A stretch of DNA of 64,000 nucleotides from Antarctobacter heliothermus (GTDB lineage Bacteria; Pseudomonadota; Alphaproteobacteria; Rhodobacterales; Rhodobacteraceae). The notes under the pieces are model-generated. The model saw only the letters and a program-made list of their open reading frames with translations, was not told the DNA's origin and did not search any database. This document shows, piece after piece, positions 16,630 to 24,882 of the stretch (the first letter of the stretch is position 1; every line of letters starts with the position of its first letter). The stretch spans positions 124,001 to 188,000 of the forward strand of contig NZ_CP022541.1 of NCBI RefSeq assembly GCF_002237555.1, in the 5' to 3' direction. The position numbers were made by a program, and so were the translations under genes.

Positions 16630-17874
16630 ATGACTGACAAAACGCATGACGGTGTGACCCTGCAGGACCATGCGGCCTATTTGGCGCAGGTGCACGATTT
16701 TCAGGCCGACATCGAGATCCTTGCCAACAGCGATTTGGTGGGGACCATTCTGGAAACCGTCATGATGGCCACCGGCATGCGTTTCGCGGCGGTCGCCCGC
16801 GTGACGGCCGATCGCTGGGTCGCCTGCCGCACCGTGGATGAGACGCAATTCGGTTTGCAGTCCGGGGATGAGATCGAGATCAGATCGACCTTTTGCCAAT
16901 CCGTGCGCGACACAGCCCAAAAGGTGCTGTTCAACGATTCCGCGACCGATGAGGTTTACGAGAACCACCCTATTGCGTTGAAATTCGGCATCGCCAGCTA
17001 TGCATCGCTGCCGATCTACCGCAGCGACGGCAGCTTTTTCGGCACACTCTGCGCCATTGATCGGGAACCGCGCGATGTCAAACATCCCCGCGCGGTTGCC
17101 ATGCTGGAAATGTTTGCTTCCATCATCGGGCAAAGCCTTGAGACCGTCGAACGGCTGGAAGCGCAGGAACACAATCTGGAGCATGAGCGCCAGATGACCC
17201 AGATCCAGGAAGAATTCATCGCTGTTCTGGGTCATGACCTGCGCAACCCGGTGGCCGCCTTTGGCGCGGGCTTGCGGCAGCTTGAACGCGAAGCCCAGAC
17301 AGAGCGCGCGCAGGTCATCATACCGCTCATGAAGTCGTCGCTGTATCGGATGAATGAGCTGATCGACAACATCATGCTGCACGCCCGGTCGCGTTTTGGG
17401 CGTGGTATCCGCATCGCCGCCGTCCCTGACGCGCCCTTGGCAGAGGCGATTGCCCATGTGGTCGAGGAAATCCGCGTCACCGCCCCGGATCGGGAAGTTG
17501 CGCTGGACCTTGAGCTGAATGGGCCCGTGCGGTGCGATCCGGCCCGGATCGCACAGGCCGTGTCCAATCTGGTATCGAATGCGGTGCGGCATGGCACGCC
17601 AGGGCATCCGATCGAGGTCCGCGGCCGAACAGAGGGCGATGAGGTCGTCATCACCGTGGCCAATCGGGGTGCGCCCATTCCCGATGATTTCCACGCGGAT
17701 CTATTCAGCCCCTTTCGGCGCGGCTCCAACACCGAAGGCAAAAGCCTGGGTCTTGGGCTTGGGCTGTATATCTCGGCCTCGATCGCACAGGCGCATGACG
17801 GCGATATCGGCGTGTCCTGTGCCGATGGCACCACGGCCTTTGAGATCCGTTTGCCAATTGCATCGACCACCTGA
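16630..17874 (+). CDS. Cytoplasmic orphan sensor histidine kinase (GAF-HisKA-HATPase)
   Basis: The 414-residue protein has no membrane segment or signal peptide. A GAF sensor domain spans about 30-175 and a short linker helix leads to a HisKA domain with the phospho-acceptor His202 (VLGHDLRNPVAA). The HATPase domain has an N-box (QAVSNLVSNAVRHG), a G1-like segment and the glycine lid GLGLGLGLYIS. No response regulator lies in the window, so its partner is unknown. It is oriented with the GST operon but separated from it by a long hairpin. The single GAF sensor could read a small molecule or redox state inside the cell. Confidence 0.92.
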   Translation: MTDKTHDGVTLQDHAAYLAQVHDFQADIEILANSDLVGTILETVMMATGMRFAAVARVTADRWVACRTVDETQFGLQSGDEIEIRSTFCQSVRDTAQKVLFNDSATDEVYENHPIALKFGIASYASLPIYRSDGSFFGTLCAIDREPRDVKHPRAVAMLEMFASIIGQSLETVERLEAQEHNLEHERQMTQIQEEFIAVLGHDLRNPVAAFGAGLRQLEREAQTERAQVIIPLMKSSLYRMNELIDNIMLHARSRFGRGIRIAAVPDAPLAEAIAHVVEEIRVTAPDREVALDLELNGPVRCDPARIAQAVSNLVSNAVRHGTPGHPIEVRGRTEGDEVVITVANRGAPIPDDFHADLFSPFRRGSNTEGKSLGLGLGLYISASIAQAHDGDIGVSCADGTTAFEIRLPIASTT

Positions 17875-17904
17875 TCTGGTCAGGCGGCCGATACGCGGCG
17901 CATG

Positions 17905-18666
17905 TTACCTAATGTAGCTGGCCCCGTTTACGTCCAGCGTTGCGCCGGACAGGTGGCGGCAGCGTCCCGACAGGCAAAAGGCCGTCAGCGCCGCGATATC
18001 AGAGGGCGGCACAAATTCCCCCATCGTCAGGCGATCCTCGACCACATGCCGTCCGCCCTGGCTTTGGGCGAAATCGCGACTCATCTTGGTGTCCACAACG
18101 CCCGGCGCGATGATGTAGGTACGGATGCCGTCGCGGGCATAGCCCGTCGCCACGGTCTGCAAGGCCGCCTTGAACGCCGCCTTGGACGCCGCATAGCCGA
18201 TCGTCTGCGGGTTGGTGACGCCCTTTTGCGCCGCCCAGCTGGAAATGCCCACGATCTCACCACCGCCGCGTTCGCGGAAATGACGCACCGCCGCACGCAA
18301 CAGGGCGGAGGCGGCAAAGACATTGACCTGAAAGGTCTCTTCCCAAACGCGGTCCCATTCGTCATCTGGATCGTCGATGCCACCGGCGAAATGCATCACA
18401 GCGGCGTTGTTCACGATTCCATCCAGCCCGCCGGTCAGGGCGATGGCCTCGGCGAACATCGCCTCGGCGCCCTCTTTGGCGGCAAGATCGCCCTGCAACA
18501 GGATGGCGCGCTCCTTTGGAACGCCGTCCATCGCGGCCTCGGCCCCGGCACGGTCACGCCCGTAATGCGCCACAACCCGCGCACCCTGCGCGGCGATTTC
18601 GCGCGCGATTTCCTGGCCGATGCCCTTTGACGCGCCGGTCACCAGTATCGTCTTGCCGTCCAACAT
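17905..18666 (-). CDS. Short-chain dehydrogenase/reductase (SDR)
   Basis: Classical SDR of 253 residues with cofactor motif TGASKGIG near 10-17, NNAAV (variant of NNAG), a catalytic Ser in GISSWAAQ and YAASK with Tyr and Lys. The C-terminus (GRCRHLSGATLDVNGASYIR) is typical of FabG-like dehydrogenases. It is convergent with the kinase gene (30 bp apart) and divergent from the gene at 18751, with candidate IclR operator E between. It is probably an alcohol/ketone oxidoreductase of the same pathway. Confidence 0.9.
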   Translation of the reverse strand: MLDGKTILVTGASKGIGQEIAREIAAQGARVVAHYGRDRAGAEAAMDGVPKERAILLQGDLAAKEGAEAMFAEAIALTGGLDGIVNNAAVMHFAGGIDDPDDEWDRVWEETFQVNVFAASALLRAAVRHFRERGGGEIVGISSWAAQKGVTNPQTIGYAASKAAFKAALQTVATGYARDGIRTYIIAPGVVDTKMSRDFAQSQGGRHVVEDRLTMGEFVPPSDIAALTAFCLSGRCRHLSGATLDVNGASYIR

Positions 18667-18708
18667 CGGTCTTCTCCTTCACGGCGCCCTTGACGCCTTT
18701 CATCATTT

Positions 18709-18732
18709 CGCACAAATGTTCACATATCGAAC
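18709..18732. promoter_or_regulatory. Candidate IclR operator E
   Basis: CGCAC at 18709-18713, AAAT, GTTCACATATCGAAC at 18718-18732. It lies between the divergent SDR (start 18666) and 3HCDH-like gene (start 18751) and could control both. Confidence 0.67.
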
Positions 18733-18750
18733 ACACGGGAGTCGAGCAAC

Positions 18751-19686
18751 ATGAATGACATGCCAAGCGTGCTGATCCTCGGGGCGGGCCCCATCGGCTG
18801 CGGCTTTGCCGCCAGCTTTTTGGCCGCCGGGTTCAATGTCACACTCTGCGACCCGTCAGACGACGCGCGCGCCAGCGCCCCGGATCTGGTCACACGCCAT
18901 GGCGCGGCGATGTCACTTGCCGGTCTGCCCACCCCAAAAGGCTCGGCTCAGTTGATCGCGGCCCTGCCGGACCGTATCGCGGCCCCACTGGTGATTGAGG
19001 CCGGGCCGGAACGGCTGGCGGTGAAACAGGCACTGTTCCGCGATTTGCTGTCGCGCGGCGACACTGCGATCATCGCCACGGCGTCCTCGGCCATAACCGT
19101 GTCGCAGATCCTGCCCGACCCTGTCGATCAGGCCCGATGCCTTGTTGCCCATCCCGCCAATCCGCCCAGCCTGCTGCGCGTGCTGGAACTGGTCCCCGCC
19201 CCCGGCACCACGCCCCAGACGATGGACCGGGCCGAGGCACTGTTCCGGCAGGGTGGCTTTGACCCGGCGCGGCTGGGTCATGAGGTGCCCGCCTTTGTCT
19301 TTAACCGCCTGCAAAGCGCGCTGCTGCGCGAGGCCTACCGGCTGGTCGATGAGGACGTGATCGGCGTCGACGCGCTGGACGCACTGGTGCGCGACGGGCT
19401 TGGCCCCCGCTGGGCGCTGTCCGGCCCGTTTGAAACCGCCGATCTGAACACGGCGGGCGGTGTGCGCGGACATGCCGAACGGCTTGGCCCCGCCTATGCC
19501 ACCATTGGGCGCGACCGGGGAGAGATTGCCCCCGACTGGTCCCCTGCCCTTGTTGACAAGGTCGAGGCACAGCGTCGCGCCGTCCTGCCAGAGGACGCCC
19601 TGCCCGCCCGCCGAGCGTGGCGCGAACAGGCGCTGGCCCGGCTGCTGGACGCGCGTCGGAAAATCCTGCAAGGGGACGGCGCATGA
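18751..19686 (+). CDS. 3-hydroxyacyl-CoA dehydrogenase-like NAD-binding protein
   Basis: The 311-residue protein has an N-terminal Rossmann motif (ILGAGPIGCGFAASF, about 8-22), TASSA and HPANPP segments that match the 3HCDH N-domain, and a helical C-terminal domain containing EVPAFVFNRLQSALLREAY. Members of this size include lambda-crystallin/L-gulonate dehydrogenase and L-carnitine dehydrogenase, so a beta-hydroxy-acid substrate not bound to CoA is plausible. MPSVLI three codons in is an alternative start. It overlaps the next gene by 4 bp (ATGA) and is the first of a three-gene operon with the opine-type oxidase. Confidence 0.85.
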   Translation: MNDMPSVLILGAGPIGCGFAASFLAAGFNVTLCDPSDDARASAPDLVTRHGAAMSLAGLPTPKGSAQLIAALPDRIAAPLVIEAGPERLAVKQALFRDLLSRGDTAIIATASSAITVSQILPDPVDQARCLVAHPANPPSLLRVLELVPAPGTTPQTMDRAEALFRQGGFDPARLGHEVPAFVFNRLQSALLREAYRLVDEDVIGVDALDALVRDGLGPRWALSGPFETADLNTAGGVRGHAERLGPAYATIGRDRGEIAPDWSPALVDKVEAQRRAVLPEDALPARRAWREQALARLLDARRKILQGDGA

Positions 19687-21329
19687 CGCTACGGTTTACC
19701 TTTGACGGGCAAGAGATCACCTGCCCCGCCGACTCCTCGCTGGCCGCGGCGTTGACGCAGGCCGGGCATCGCGCCTTTCGTCTGACCGATCAGGGCGCGG
19801 CGCGCGGCATCTTTTGCGGCATGGGGGTCTGTCAGGATTGCCTTGTCACCATTGATGGCCGGCCAAACCAACGGGCGTGCATGACCCCGGCGCGCGATGG
19901 CATGACCGTCACCACCCAAGTCGCCCGCCCTCCGCTGACGGCCCCTGCCCCGCGTGACCTGACACCGAAACGGCTGACGCCCTCTGTGCTGGTGGTCGGC
20001 GGCGGCGCGGGCGGTCTGACCGCCGCCATCACCGCCCGCGAAACCGGGGCCGAGGTGGTGGTGCTGGACGAACGCAAGGTGCCCGGCGGTCAGTATTTCA
20101 AACAGGACGCCAACCCGGCGCGCGCGCCGCTGGATGCCCAACAATCCGAGGGCCGCGCCCTTGTGCAGGCCGCCCAAGAGGCCGGCGTCACGATCCTGTC
20201 GCAGACAGAGGTCTGGGGTGCCTTTGACGGGCCAGAGATCATGGCCACCGGCCCGGATGCGGTCTATGCCATCGCACCACAAAAACTGATCGTGGCCACC
20301 GGGGCCTATGAACGTCCCGCGATGATCCCCGGCTGGACATTGCCCGGCGTGATGACCGTGGGCGCGGCGCAGACGCTGTGGCGCAGCTATCGCACCCTGC
20401 CGGGCAAGCGCGTTGCGCTGTTCGGCAACGGTCCGCTGGTGGCGCAGGTGGCGCTGGAGCTGGCCAATGGCGGCGCGCAGATCGTCACGCTGGCAGAGGC
20501 CGCTCCTGCCGCTTGGCAGCGCCCTGCCGCGACCTTTGACATGATCCGTCGCGATCCCGGTCTGGCGCGCAAGGGGATGGCGATGTTGGCGGGGCTGCGT
20601 CGCCACGGGGTACGCCCCACCCATGACGCGCTGCCGACAGCCATCCGCCAGACCGCCAACGGGCTAAAGATCACCTATTCCGTCAAGGGCCAGACCCGCA
20701 CTGTCACCGCCGATGCGGTCTGCCTCAACTTCGGTTTTCAGCCGCAGAACGAAATCCTGCGACTGTTGGGCTGTGACATGACCTATGACGCGCGCTTTGA
20801 TCAGCTGCGCGTCACCCGGTCCGACAGCTGTGAAACCTCTGTGTCCGGGGTCTATGCGATTGGTGATTGCTGCGGTCTGGGCGGCGCGCCCGCCGCCATG
20901 GTCGAGGGGCGTATTGCCGGCCATGCTGTCTGTGGCGGCGGGACGCGTGCCGGGGACCGGACGGACCTCACTCGGCACCGCGCCTTTCAATCCGCGCTCT
21001 GGCGGGTCTATGCCGCCGATCTGCCCCTGCCCGAAGAGGCCGCGCCCGACACCCATATCTGCCGCTGCGAAGAGGTGACCAAAGCGCAGCTAGACGCCGC
21101 GCTGGATGACGATCCGACCGACATCGGCGCGCTGAAACGCGCCACCCGCATCGGCATGGGCCGTTGTCAGGGCCGCTATTGCGCGCCCGCCGTGGCCGGA
21201 ATCATGGCCCGCCGTCAGGGCAAACCGCTGGGCGATCTGTCCTATTTCGCGCCCCGCGTGCCGATCAAACCCGTCGACATTGCCGCCATCACCGCTGCAG
21301 AGGCGCTCTTGGACGACCTTGATGACTGA
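19683..21329 (+). CDS. Opine/D-hydroxyproline-type dehydrogenase alpha subunit with two Fe-S domains
   Basis: This 548-residue fusion has three parts. An N-terminal plant-type [2Fe-2S] domain has Cys45, Cys50, Cys53 and Cys66 (spacing C-x4-C-x2-C-x12-C). A pyridine-nucleotide-disulfide-oxidoreductase-like FAD domain has GGGAGG at 106-111, TGAYERP and YAIGDCCG. A C-terminal BFD-like domain has Cys460, Cys462, Cys495 and Cys500. In other opine oxidases and HcnABC-type enzymes the small ferredoxin-like chain is separate; here it is fused to the alpha chain. The partner is the DAO-type protein encoded next. ATG 19683 overlaps the previous stop. Confidence 0.88.
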   Translation: MTLRFTFDGQEITCPADSSLAAALTQAGHRAFRLTDQGAARGIFCGMGVCQDCLVTIDGRPNQRACMTPARDGMTVTTQVARPPLTAPAPRDLTPKRLTPSVLVVGGGAGGLTAAITARETGAEVVVLDERKVPGGQYFKQDANPARAPLDAQQSEGRALVQAAQEAGVTILSQTEVWGAFDGPEIMATGPDAVYAIAPQKLIVATGAYERPAMIPGWTLPGVMTVGAAQTLWRSYRTLPGKRVALFGNGPLVAQVALELANGGAQIVTLAEAAPAAWQRPAATFDMIRRDPGLARKGMAMLAGLRRHGVRPTHDALPTAIRQTANGLKITYSVKGQTRTVTADAVCLNFGFQPQNEILRLLGCDMTYDARFDQLRVTRSDSCETSVSGVYAIGDCCGLGGAPAAMVEGRIAGHAVCGGGTRAGDRTDLTRHRAFQSALWRVYAADLPLPEEAAPDTHICRCEEVTKAQLDAALDDDPTDIGALKRATRIGMGRCQGRYCAPAVAGIMARRQGKPLGDLSYFAPRVPIKPVDIAAITAAEALLDDLDD

Positions 21330-22446
21330 CACCGACCTGCTGATCATTGGCGGCGGTATTACCGGCCAGACCGCCGCACTGATGGCCGCCGAGGCGGGCG
21401 CGCGCGTCACCATCGTGGATGCCGCACGCAACGCTGGATCCCATGCCAACGCGGGCAGCCTGCACGTCCAGATGCAAAGCCGCTTTCTGCGGCTGAACCC
21501 GCATCTGGCCGACAACCTCGAAAGCTCATTGCCGTTGTACCTGTCCGCCGTCACCGCGTGGGAGGCGCTGGACACCCGGCTGGGCGGTGTCGAACTGACC
21601 CGCGAAGGCGGCCTGATGCTGGCCGAGAACGCCGCGCAACTGGACTTTCTGCACCAAAAGGCCGAGCGTGAAACCCGCAAGGGGCTGGACGTCGAGATCC
21701 TCGACCGCGACGCGCTGCACGCCCTTGCGCCATGGTTGTCACCGCAGATCGTCGGGGCCGAATTGTGCCGGAATGAGGGCAAGCTGAACCCGCTGATCGC
21801 CAACCGAAAGATGCGCGCCGCGCTGGACGTGCTGGGTGTGCGGATGGTTCACGACCGGATCACCCGGATAGAAGACGGTACCACGCCAACCGCCCACGGG
21901 ACGCGCGCCTATACCGCCGGCGCCATCCTGATTGCCGCGGCTTGGGGGGCCGAGGCGCTTAGCGCGCCCTTGGGTCTGTCCCTGACCACGCCACCCGAAC
22001 CTCTGCACATGAACATCACAGAGGCGGGCGACTACCAGATTCACCATCTTGTCCAGCACGCGGAACGGCCCATCACGCTGAAACAGTTCCGTTCTGGTCA
22101 GGTGGTGATCGGCGGAGGCTGGGATGCGCAATTGGCAGCGGATGTCACCCGGGCCCCGCGCATCCAAAGCAGTAGTCTGCTGGGCAATGTCGCGCTGGCG
22201 GCGCAGATCGCGCCGGGCATCGGCGGGCTGCGGGTGCTGCGCACCTGGGCGGGGTACAACACGCCGGTTGATGGCAAGGCCACGATCGGCCCTGTCCATC
22301 CGCAAAGCCGGGTCTTTCTGGCCCTGCCGGGGGACGCGGGCTATACCTTGGGGCCGATTGTCGGGCAAAGCGCCGCCGCCATGGCACTGGGGGCCGAGCC
22401 GCCAATTGACCCCGCCCCCTATAGCCCCGTCCGCTGGCGCGCCTAA
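21322..22446 (+). CDS. Opine/D-hydroxyproline-type dehydrogenase beta subunit (DAO-family FAD protein)
   Basis: The 374-residue flavoprotein has GGGITGQTAALMAAE at the N-terminus, SHANAGSLHVQM flanking the flavin, a substrate-domain middle region and the C-terminal GDAGYTLGPIVGQSAAAM closing motif. The start ATG lies 8 bp inside the end of the alpha-subunit gene, so the two are co-translated. Together they would oxidise a secondary amine or imino acid (opine, D-proline or hydroxyproline class) and pass electrons through the Fe-S centres to a carrier rather than to oxygen. It meets the IclR gene tail to tail with a 4-bp overlap. Confidence 0.88.
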   Translation: MTDTDLLIIGGGITGQTAALMAAEAGARVTIVDAARNAGSHANAGSLHVQMQSRFLRLNPHLADNLESSLPLYLSAVTAWEALDTRLGGVELTREGGLMLAENAAQLDFLHQKAERETRKGLDVEILDRDALHALAPWLSPQIVGAELCRNEGKLNPLIANRKMRAALDVLGVRMVHDRITRIEDGTTPTAHGTRAYTAGAILIAAAWGAEALSAPLGLSLTTPPEPLHMNITEAGDYQIHHLVQHAERPITLKQFRSGQVVIGGGWDAQLAADVTRAPRIQSSSLLGNVALAAQIAPGIGGLRVLRTWAGYNTPVDGKATIGPVHPQSRVFLALPGDAGYTLGPIVGQSAAAMALGAEPPIDPAPYSPVRWRA

Positions 22447-23294
22447 TGCGCCAGTGACAACTGTATCTGTTCGGCGGTTTCCAGCAATTTTGGCAGATAA
22501 GTTTCGATCATCGTCTCTCGCGTTGCCCGGATAGAGGGCACGGCGACATTGATCGACCCGGCCAGCACACCAGAGCGGAATTTCAGCGGGATGGCGATGG
22601 ACAGCAGCCCCTCTTCCAGCTCCTGATCCACCAACGCCCAACCCTGATCGCGCACCTCGGAAAGAACTGCGCGCAGTTCAGCCTTGTTGGTGACGCTGTG
22701 GCGGGTGCGTGGCACAAGGCGCGCATTGGCGATGATGCCGTCCCAGTTCTCTTCGGGTTGCGCGGCCAGCAGCACCCGGCCGTTCGCCGTATAGAATGCG
22801 GACTGGCGACTGCCCACGGTGATGCCGACGCTAATGATATTGTGCGCCTGCACCCCGGCGACATAAACCACGTCCAATCCGTCAAGAATGGCCGCCGTAC
22901 AGCTTTCGCCGGTCTGTTCGGACAGCCGTTCCATGAAGGGGCGCGCGCGGTCCCAGATGCCGATCTTGGACAGCACCGAAAACCCGAGGTCCAGCACCTT
23001 GGGCGTCAGATCGAACAGCTTGCCGTCGGTGACGACGTAGCCCTCTTTCACCAGTGTCAGCAAAAAGCGGCGCGCGGTGGCGCGGCTCATGCCGGTTTCG
23101 GCAGCCACCTCAGACAGGGTCATCTTACGCGAGGTACGGCTAAAGCTGGACAGGATCTCGAGACCCCGAGACAGCGAACTGACAAAATCCCGGCTGGACA
23201 GTTTTTCCTGCTCTTCGCCTGCATCCGGCGTCACCGTGCCCAAGCGGGTGTCGCTGGTGGCCTGAACGGGTTGGGTTACAACAGGTTTTGCCAT
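22443..23294 (-). CDS. IclR-family transcriptional regulator (PcaR/PobR-like)
   Basis: The regulator is 283 residues from ATG 23294; GTG 23306 would add four residues. A disordered N-terminal tail of about 35 residues is followed by RDFVSSLSRGLEILSSF, the hallmark of the PcaR/PcaU/PobR branch. The winged helix-turn-helix contains MTLSEVAAETGMSRATARR. The effector domain contains RQSAFYTANGRVLLA and ends with IAIPLKFRSGVLAGSINVA. It sits between the opine-type oxidase and the second ABC transporter. A candidate operator lies just upstream of its own start, so autoregulation is likely, and the same motif recurs across the island. Confidence 0.93.
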   Translation of the reverse strand: MAKPVVTQPVQATSDTRLGTVTPDAGEEQEKLSSRDFVSSLSRGLEILSSFSRTSRKMTLSEVAAETGMSRATARRFLLTLVKEGYVVTDGKLFDLTPKVLDLGFSVLSKIGIWDRARPFMERLSEQTGESCTAAILDGLDVVYVAGVQAHNIISVGITVGSRQSAFYTANGRVLLAAQPEENWDGIIANARLVPRTRHSVTNKAELRAVLSEVRDQGWALVDQELEEGLLSIAIPLKFRSGVLAGSINVAVPSIRATRETMIETYLPKLLETAEQIQLSLAH

Positions 23295-23311
23295 CTGAAA
23301 TCTCACTTTCT

Positions 23312-23326
23312 GTGCGCGATACGAAC
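23312..23326. promoter_or_regulatory. Candidate IclR operator F (regulator's own promoter)
   Basis: GTGCGCGATACGAAC, 18 bp upstream of the IclR ATG at 23294. The right half-site is perfect and the left differs by one base. No clear third half-site is present. Confidence 0.58.
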
Positions 23327-23416
23327 TATCACCGGCATGGACGAAGCGGAACCCTTCTTAAGACTGCTACTTCGTCAAAAAATGCTTGCGATTCGAGATT
23401 CGCCCCGCCAATATTA

Positions 23417-23440
23417 CGAACATATGTTCGATATGCGAAC
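23417..23440. promoter_or_regulatory. Candidate IclR operator G
   Basis: CGAAC at 23417-23421, ATAT, GTTCGATATGCGAAC at 23426-23440. This is the best copy, with three perfect half-sites. It ends 22 bp before the binding-protein ATG at 23463, close enough for a bound regulator to block transcription start or translation. Confidence 0.75.
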
Positions 23441-23462
23441 ATTGCCAACAGGGAGTGTCTCA

Positions 23463-24800
23463 ATGACCACCAATAATAGGATGAACGCGGGTCTGCCGCG
23501 TCGCTCAGTTCTGACCGGGATGGCCGCAGCGAGTGCCGCCGCCCTCATGCCCCGCCGCATCCAGGCACAGGAGCAGATCACCCTGCGCTGGTGGTCGCCG
23601 CAGTCCTCACCAGAACAGCTTGCCGCCTACAAGACCCAGATCGCCAATTTCGAGGCGCTTCACCAGAACGTCAAAGTTGTGTTCGAAAAAACGTCAGATG
23701 AGGGTTATGCCCCTCAACTTGCCGCCGCTTTCGCCAGCGGCGACGTCCCGAACATCGTCACCCACCTGCCCAGCTTTGCAGTCTCCAACTACTGGAGCGC
23801 CGGCCTGCTGGAGCCGTTCAACGACGTGATCGACATGATCGGTGCGGACAAGTTCTATGACGGCGTCAACCGCATCTACGAAATCGACCAGGGCCAGTTT
23901 GCCGGCACCTCGATCGGCAACTCTGCCGCCAACGTGATCTGGCTGCGCACCGACCTGATGGAAAAAGCGGGCATCGACAAGAACCCCCGCACATGGGACG
24001 AACTGTTGTCCGCCTGCGAGAAAATGCAAGGCGGCGGCATCTACGGCGCGCCCCTGCCCTATGGCCGCAATTCCATGACCTCGTTGATCTTTATCGGTGT
24101 GATCCATCAGGCCGGTGGCATGGTGTTCTCACCTGATCTGGACGTGGCCATCGACAGCTCCGAAACCCGCGAAGCGCTGGAATTCTACAAGGCGATGCGC
24201 CAGTATTGCCCGCCGGGTGCCACCAACTACAGCTGGGGCGACAGTCTGACGGCCTTTGTGTCCGGTGCCTGTGCTACCGGCATCTATACCGGCCGCGTTC
24301 TGACCAACGTGAACGCTCAGAACCCCGGCATTGCCGATCACATCACCTGTGATGTCTACCCGACCAAATCCGAAGACATCGCGCCGTGGACCTTCAATGA
24401 CTTCCCGTCGGTGTTCATCCCCAAGGCCGCCGAAAACATGGACGCGACCAAGCAGTTTGCCGCCTTCCTCTACGATCCCGAAGGTTACATCCAGCAGTTG
24501 CACGCGGCCCCCGGCCACGTTCTGCCGGTGCTCTCCACCATCGCGGACATGCCCGAATACCAGAACAACCCGATCATCGAGAAGTATTCCGCAGAGGTCG
24601 ACATTATGTCCCGCGCCGCTGCGAACGGTTTCAACCTTGGTTGGGAAAGCACGGCGCACAAGCCAAATACAAAGGCGGGCGAGGTCGTCAATTCTGGCGT
24701 GATCGCCGAGATGGTGCAGCGCATCGTGCTGAACGATGAAAACGTCGATGCCGTGCTGGGGGAAACCACCAAGCGCATCGAAGAGATTATGGCGGGCTGA
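23463..24800 (+). CDS. ABC transporter substrate-binding protein (family 1, sugar/polyol type)
   Basis: The 445-residue periplasmic protein has a likely twin-arginine signal: Arg13-Arg14 in LPRRSVLTGM, followed by the Ala-rich stretch AAASAAAL. The mature part (TLRWWSPQSSPEQ, YKTQIANFEALHQNVKVVFE, FASGDVPNIV) is typical of family 1 solute-binding proteins. The frame is open far upstream, but ATG 23463 has GGGAG 7 nt before it and follows operator G. Tat export of a binding protein is less common than Sec export. It is the first gene of an operon with two permeases and a MalK-type ATPase. Confidence 0.9.
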   Translation: MTTNNRMNAGLPRRSVLTGMAAASAAALMPRRIQAQEQITLRWWSPQSSPEQLAAYKTQIANFEALHQNVKVVFEKTSDEGYAPQLAAAFASGDVPNIVTHLPSFAVSNYWSAGLLEPFNDVIDMIGADKFYDGVNRIYEIDQGQFAGTSIGNSAANVIWLRTDLMEKAGIDKNPRTWDELLSACEKMQGGGIYGAPLPYGRNSMTSLIFIGVIHQAGGMVFSPDLDVAIDSSETREALEFYKAMRQYCPPGATNYSWGDSLTAFVSGACATGIYTGRVLTNVNAQNPGIADHITCDVYPTKSEDIAPWTFNDFPSVFIPKAAENMDATKQFAAFLYDPEGYIQQLHAAPGHVLPVLSTIADMPEYQNNPIIEKYSAEVDIMSRAAANGFNLGWESTAHKPNTKAGEVVNSGVIAEMVQRIVLNDENVDAVLGETTKRIEEIMAG

Positions 24801-24825
24801 CCTCCTCCCCAACCTGCCATACTCC

Positions 24826-24861
24826 GGCCCGGCGGCGCGAATCCATTCCCGCCGCCGGGCC
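24826..24861. other. Intercistronic GC hairpin after the binding-protein gene
   Basis: Perfect 12-bp stem (GGCCCGGCGGCG at 24826-24837, CGCCGCCGGGCC at 24850-24861) with a 12-nt loop. Hairpins in this place usually protect the abundant binding-protein mRNA and lower expression of the permeases. Confidence 0.65.
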
Positions 24862-24882
24862 CCTCTCTCTTCAGGAAATGAC

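Noticed and set aside
22698..23462. Extended N-terminus for the binding protein at 23463
   Set aside because: The extension is antisense to the IclR gene and would cover operator G; the Tat signal and ribosome site support ATG 23463.
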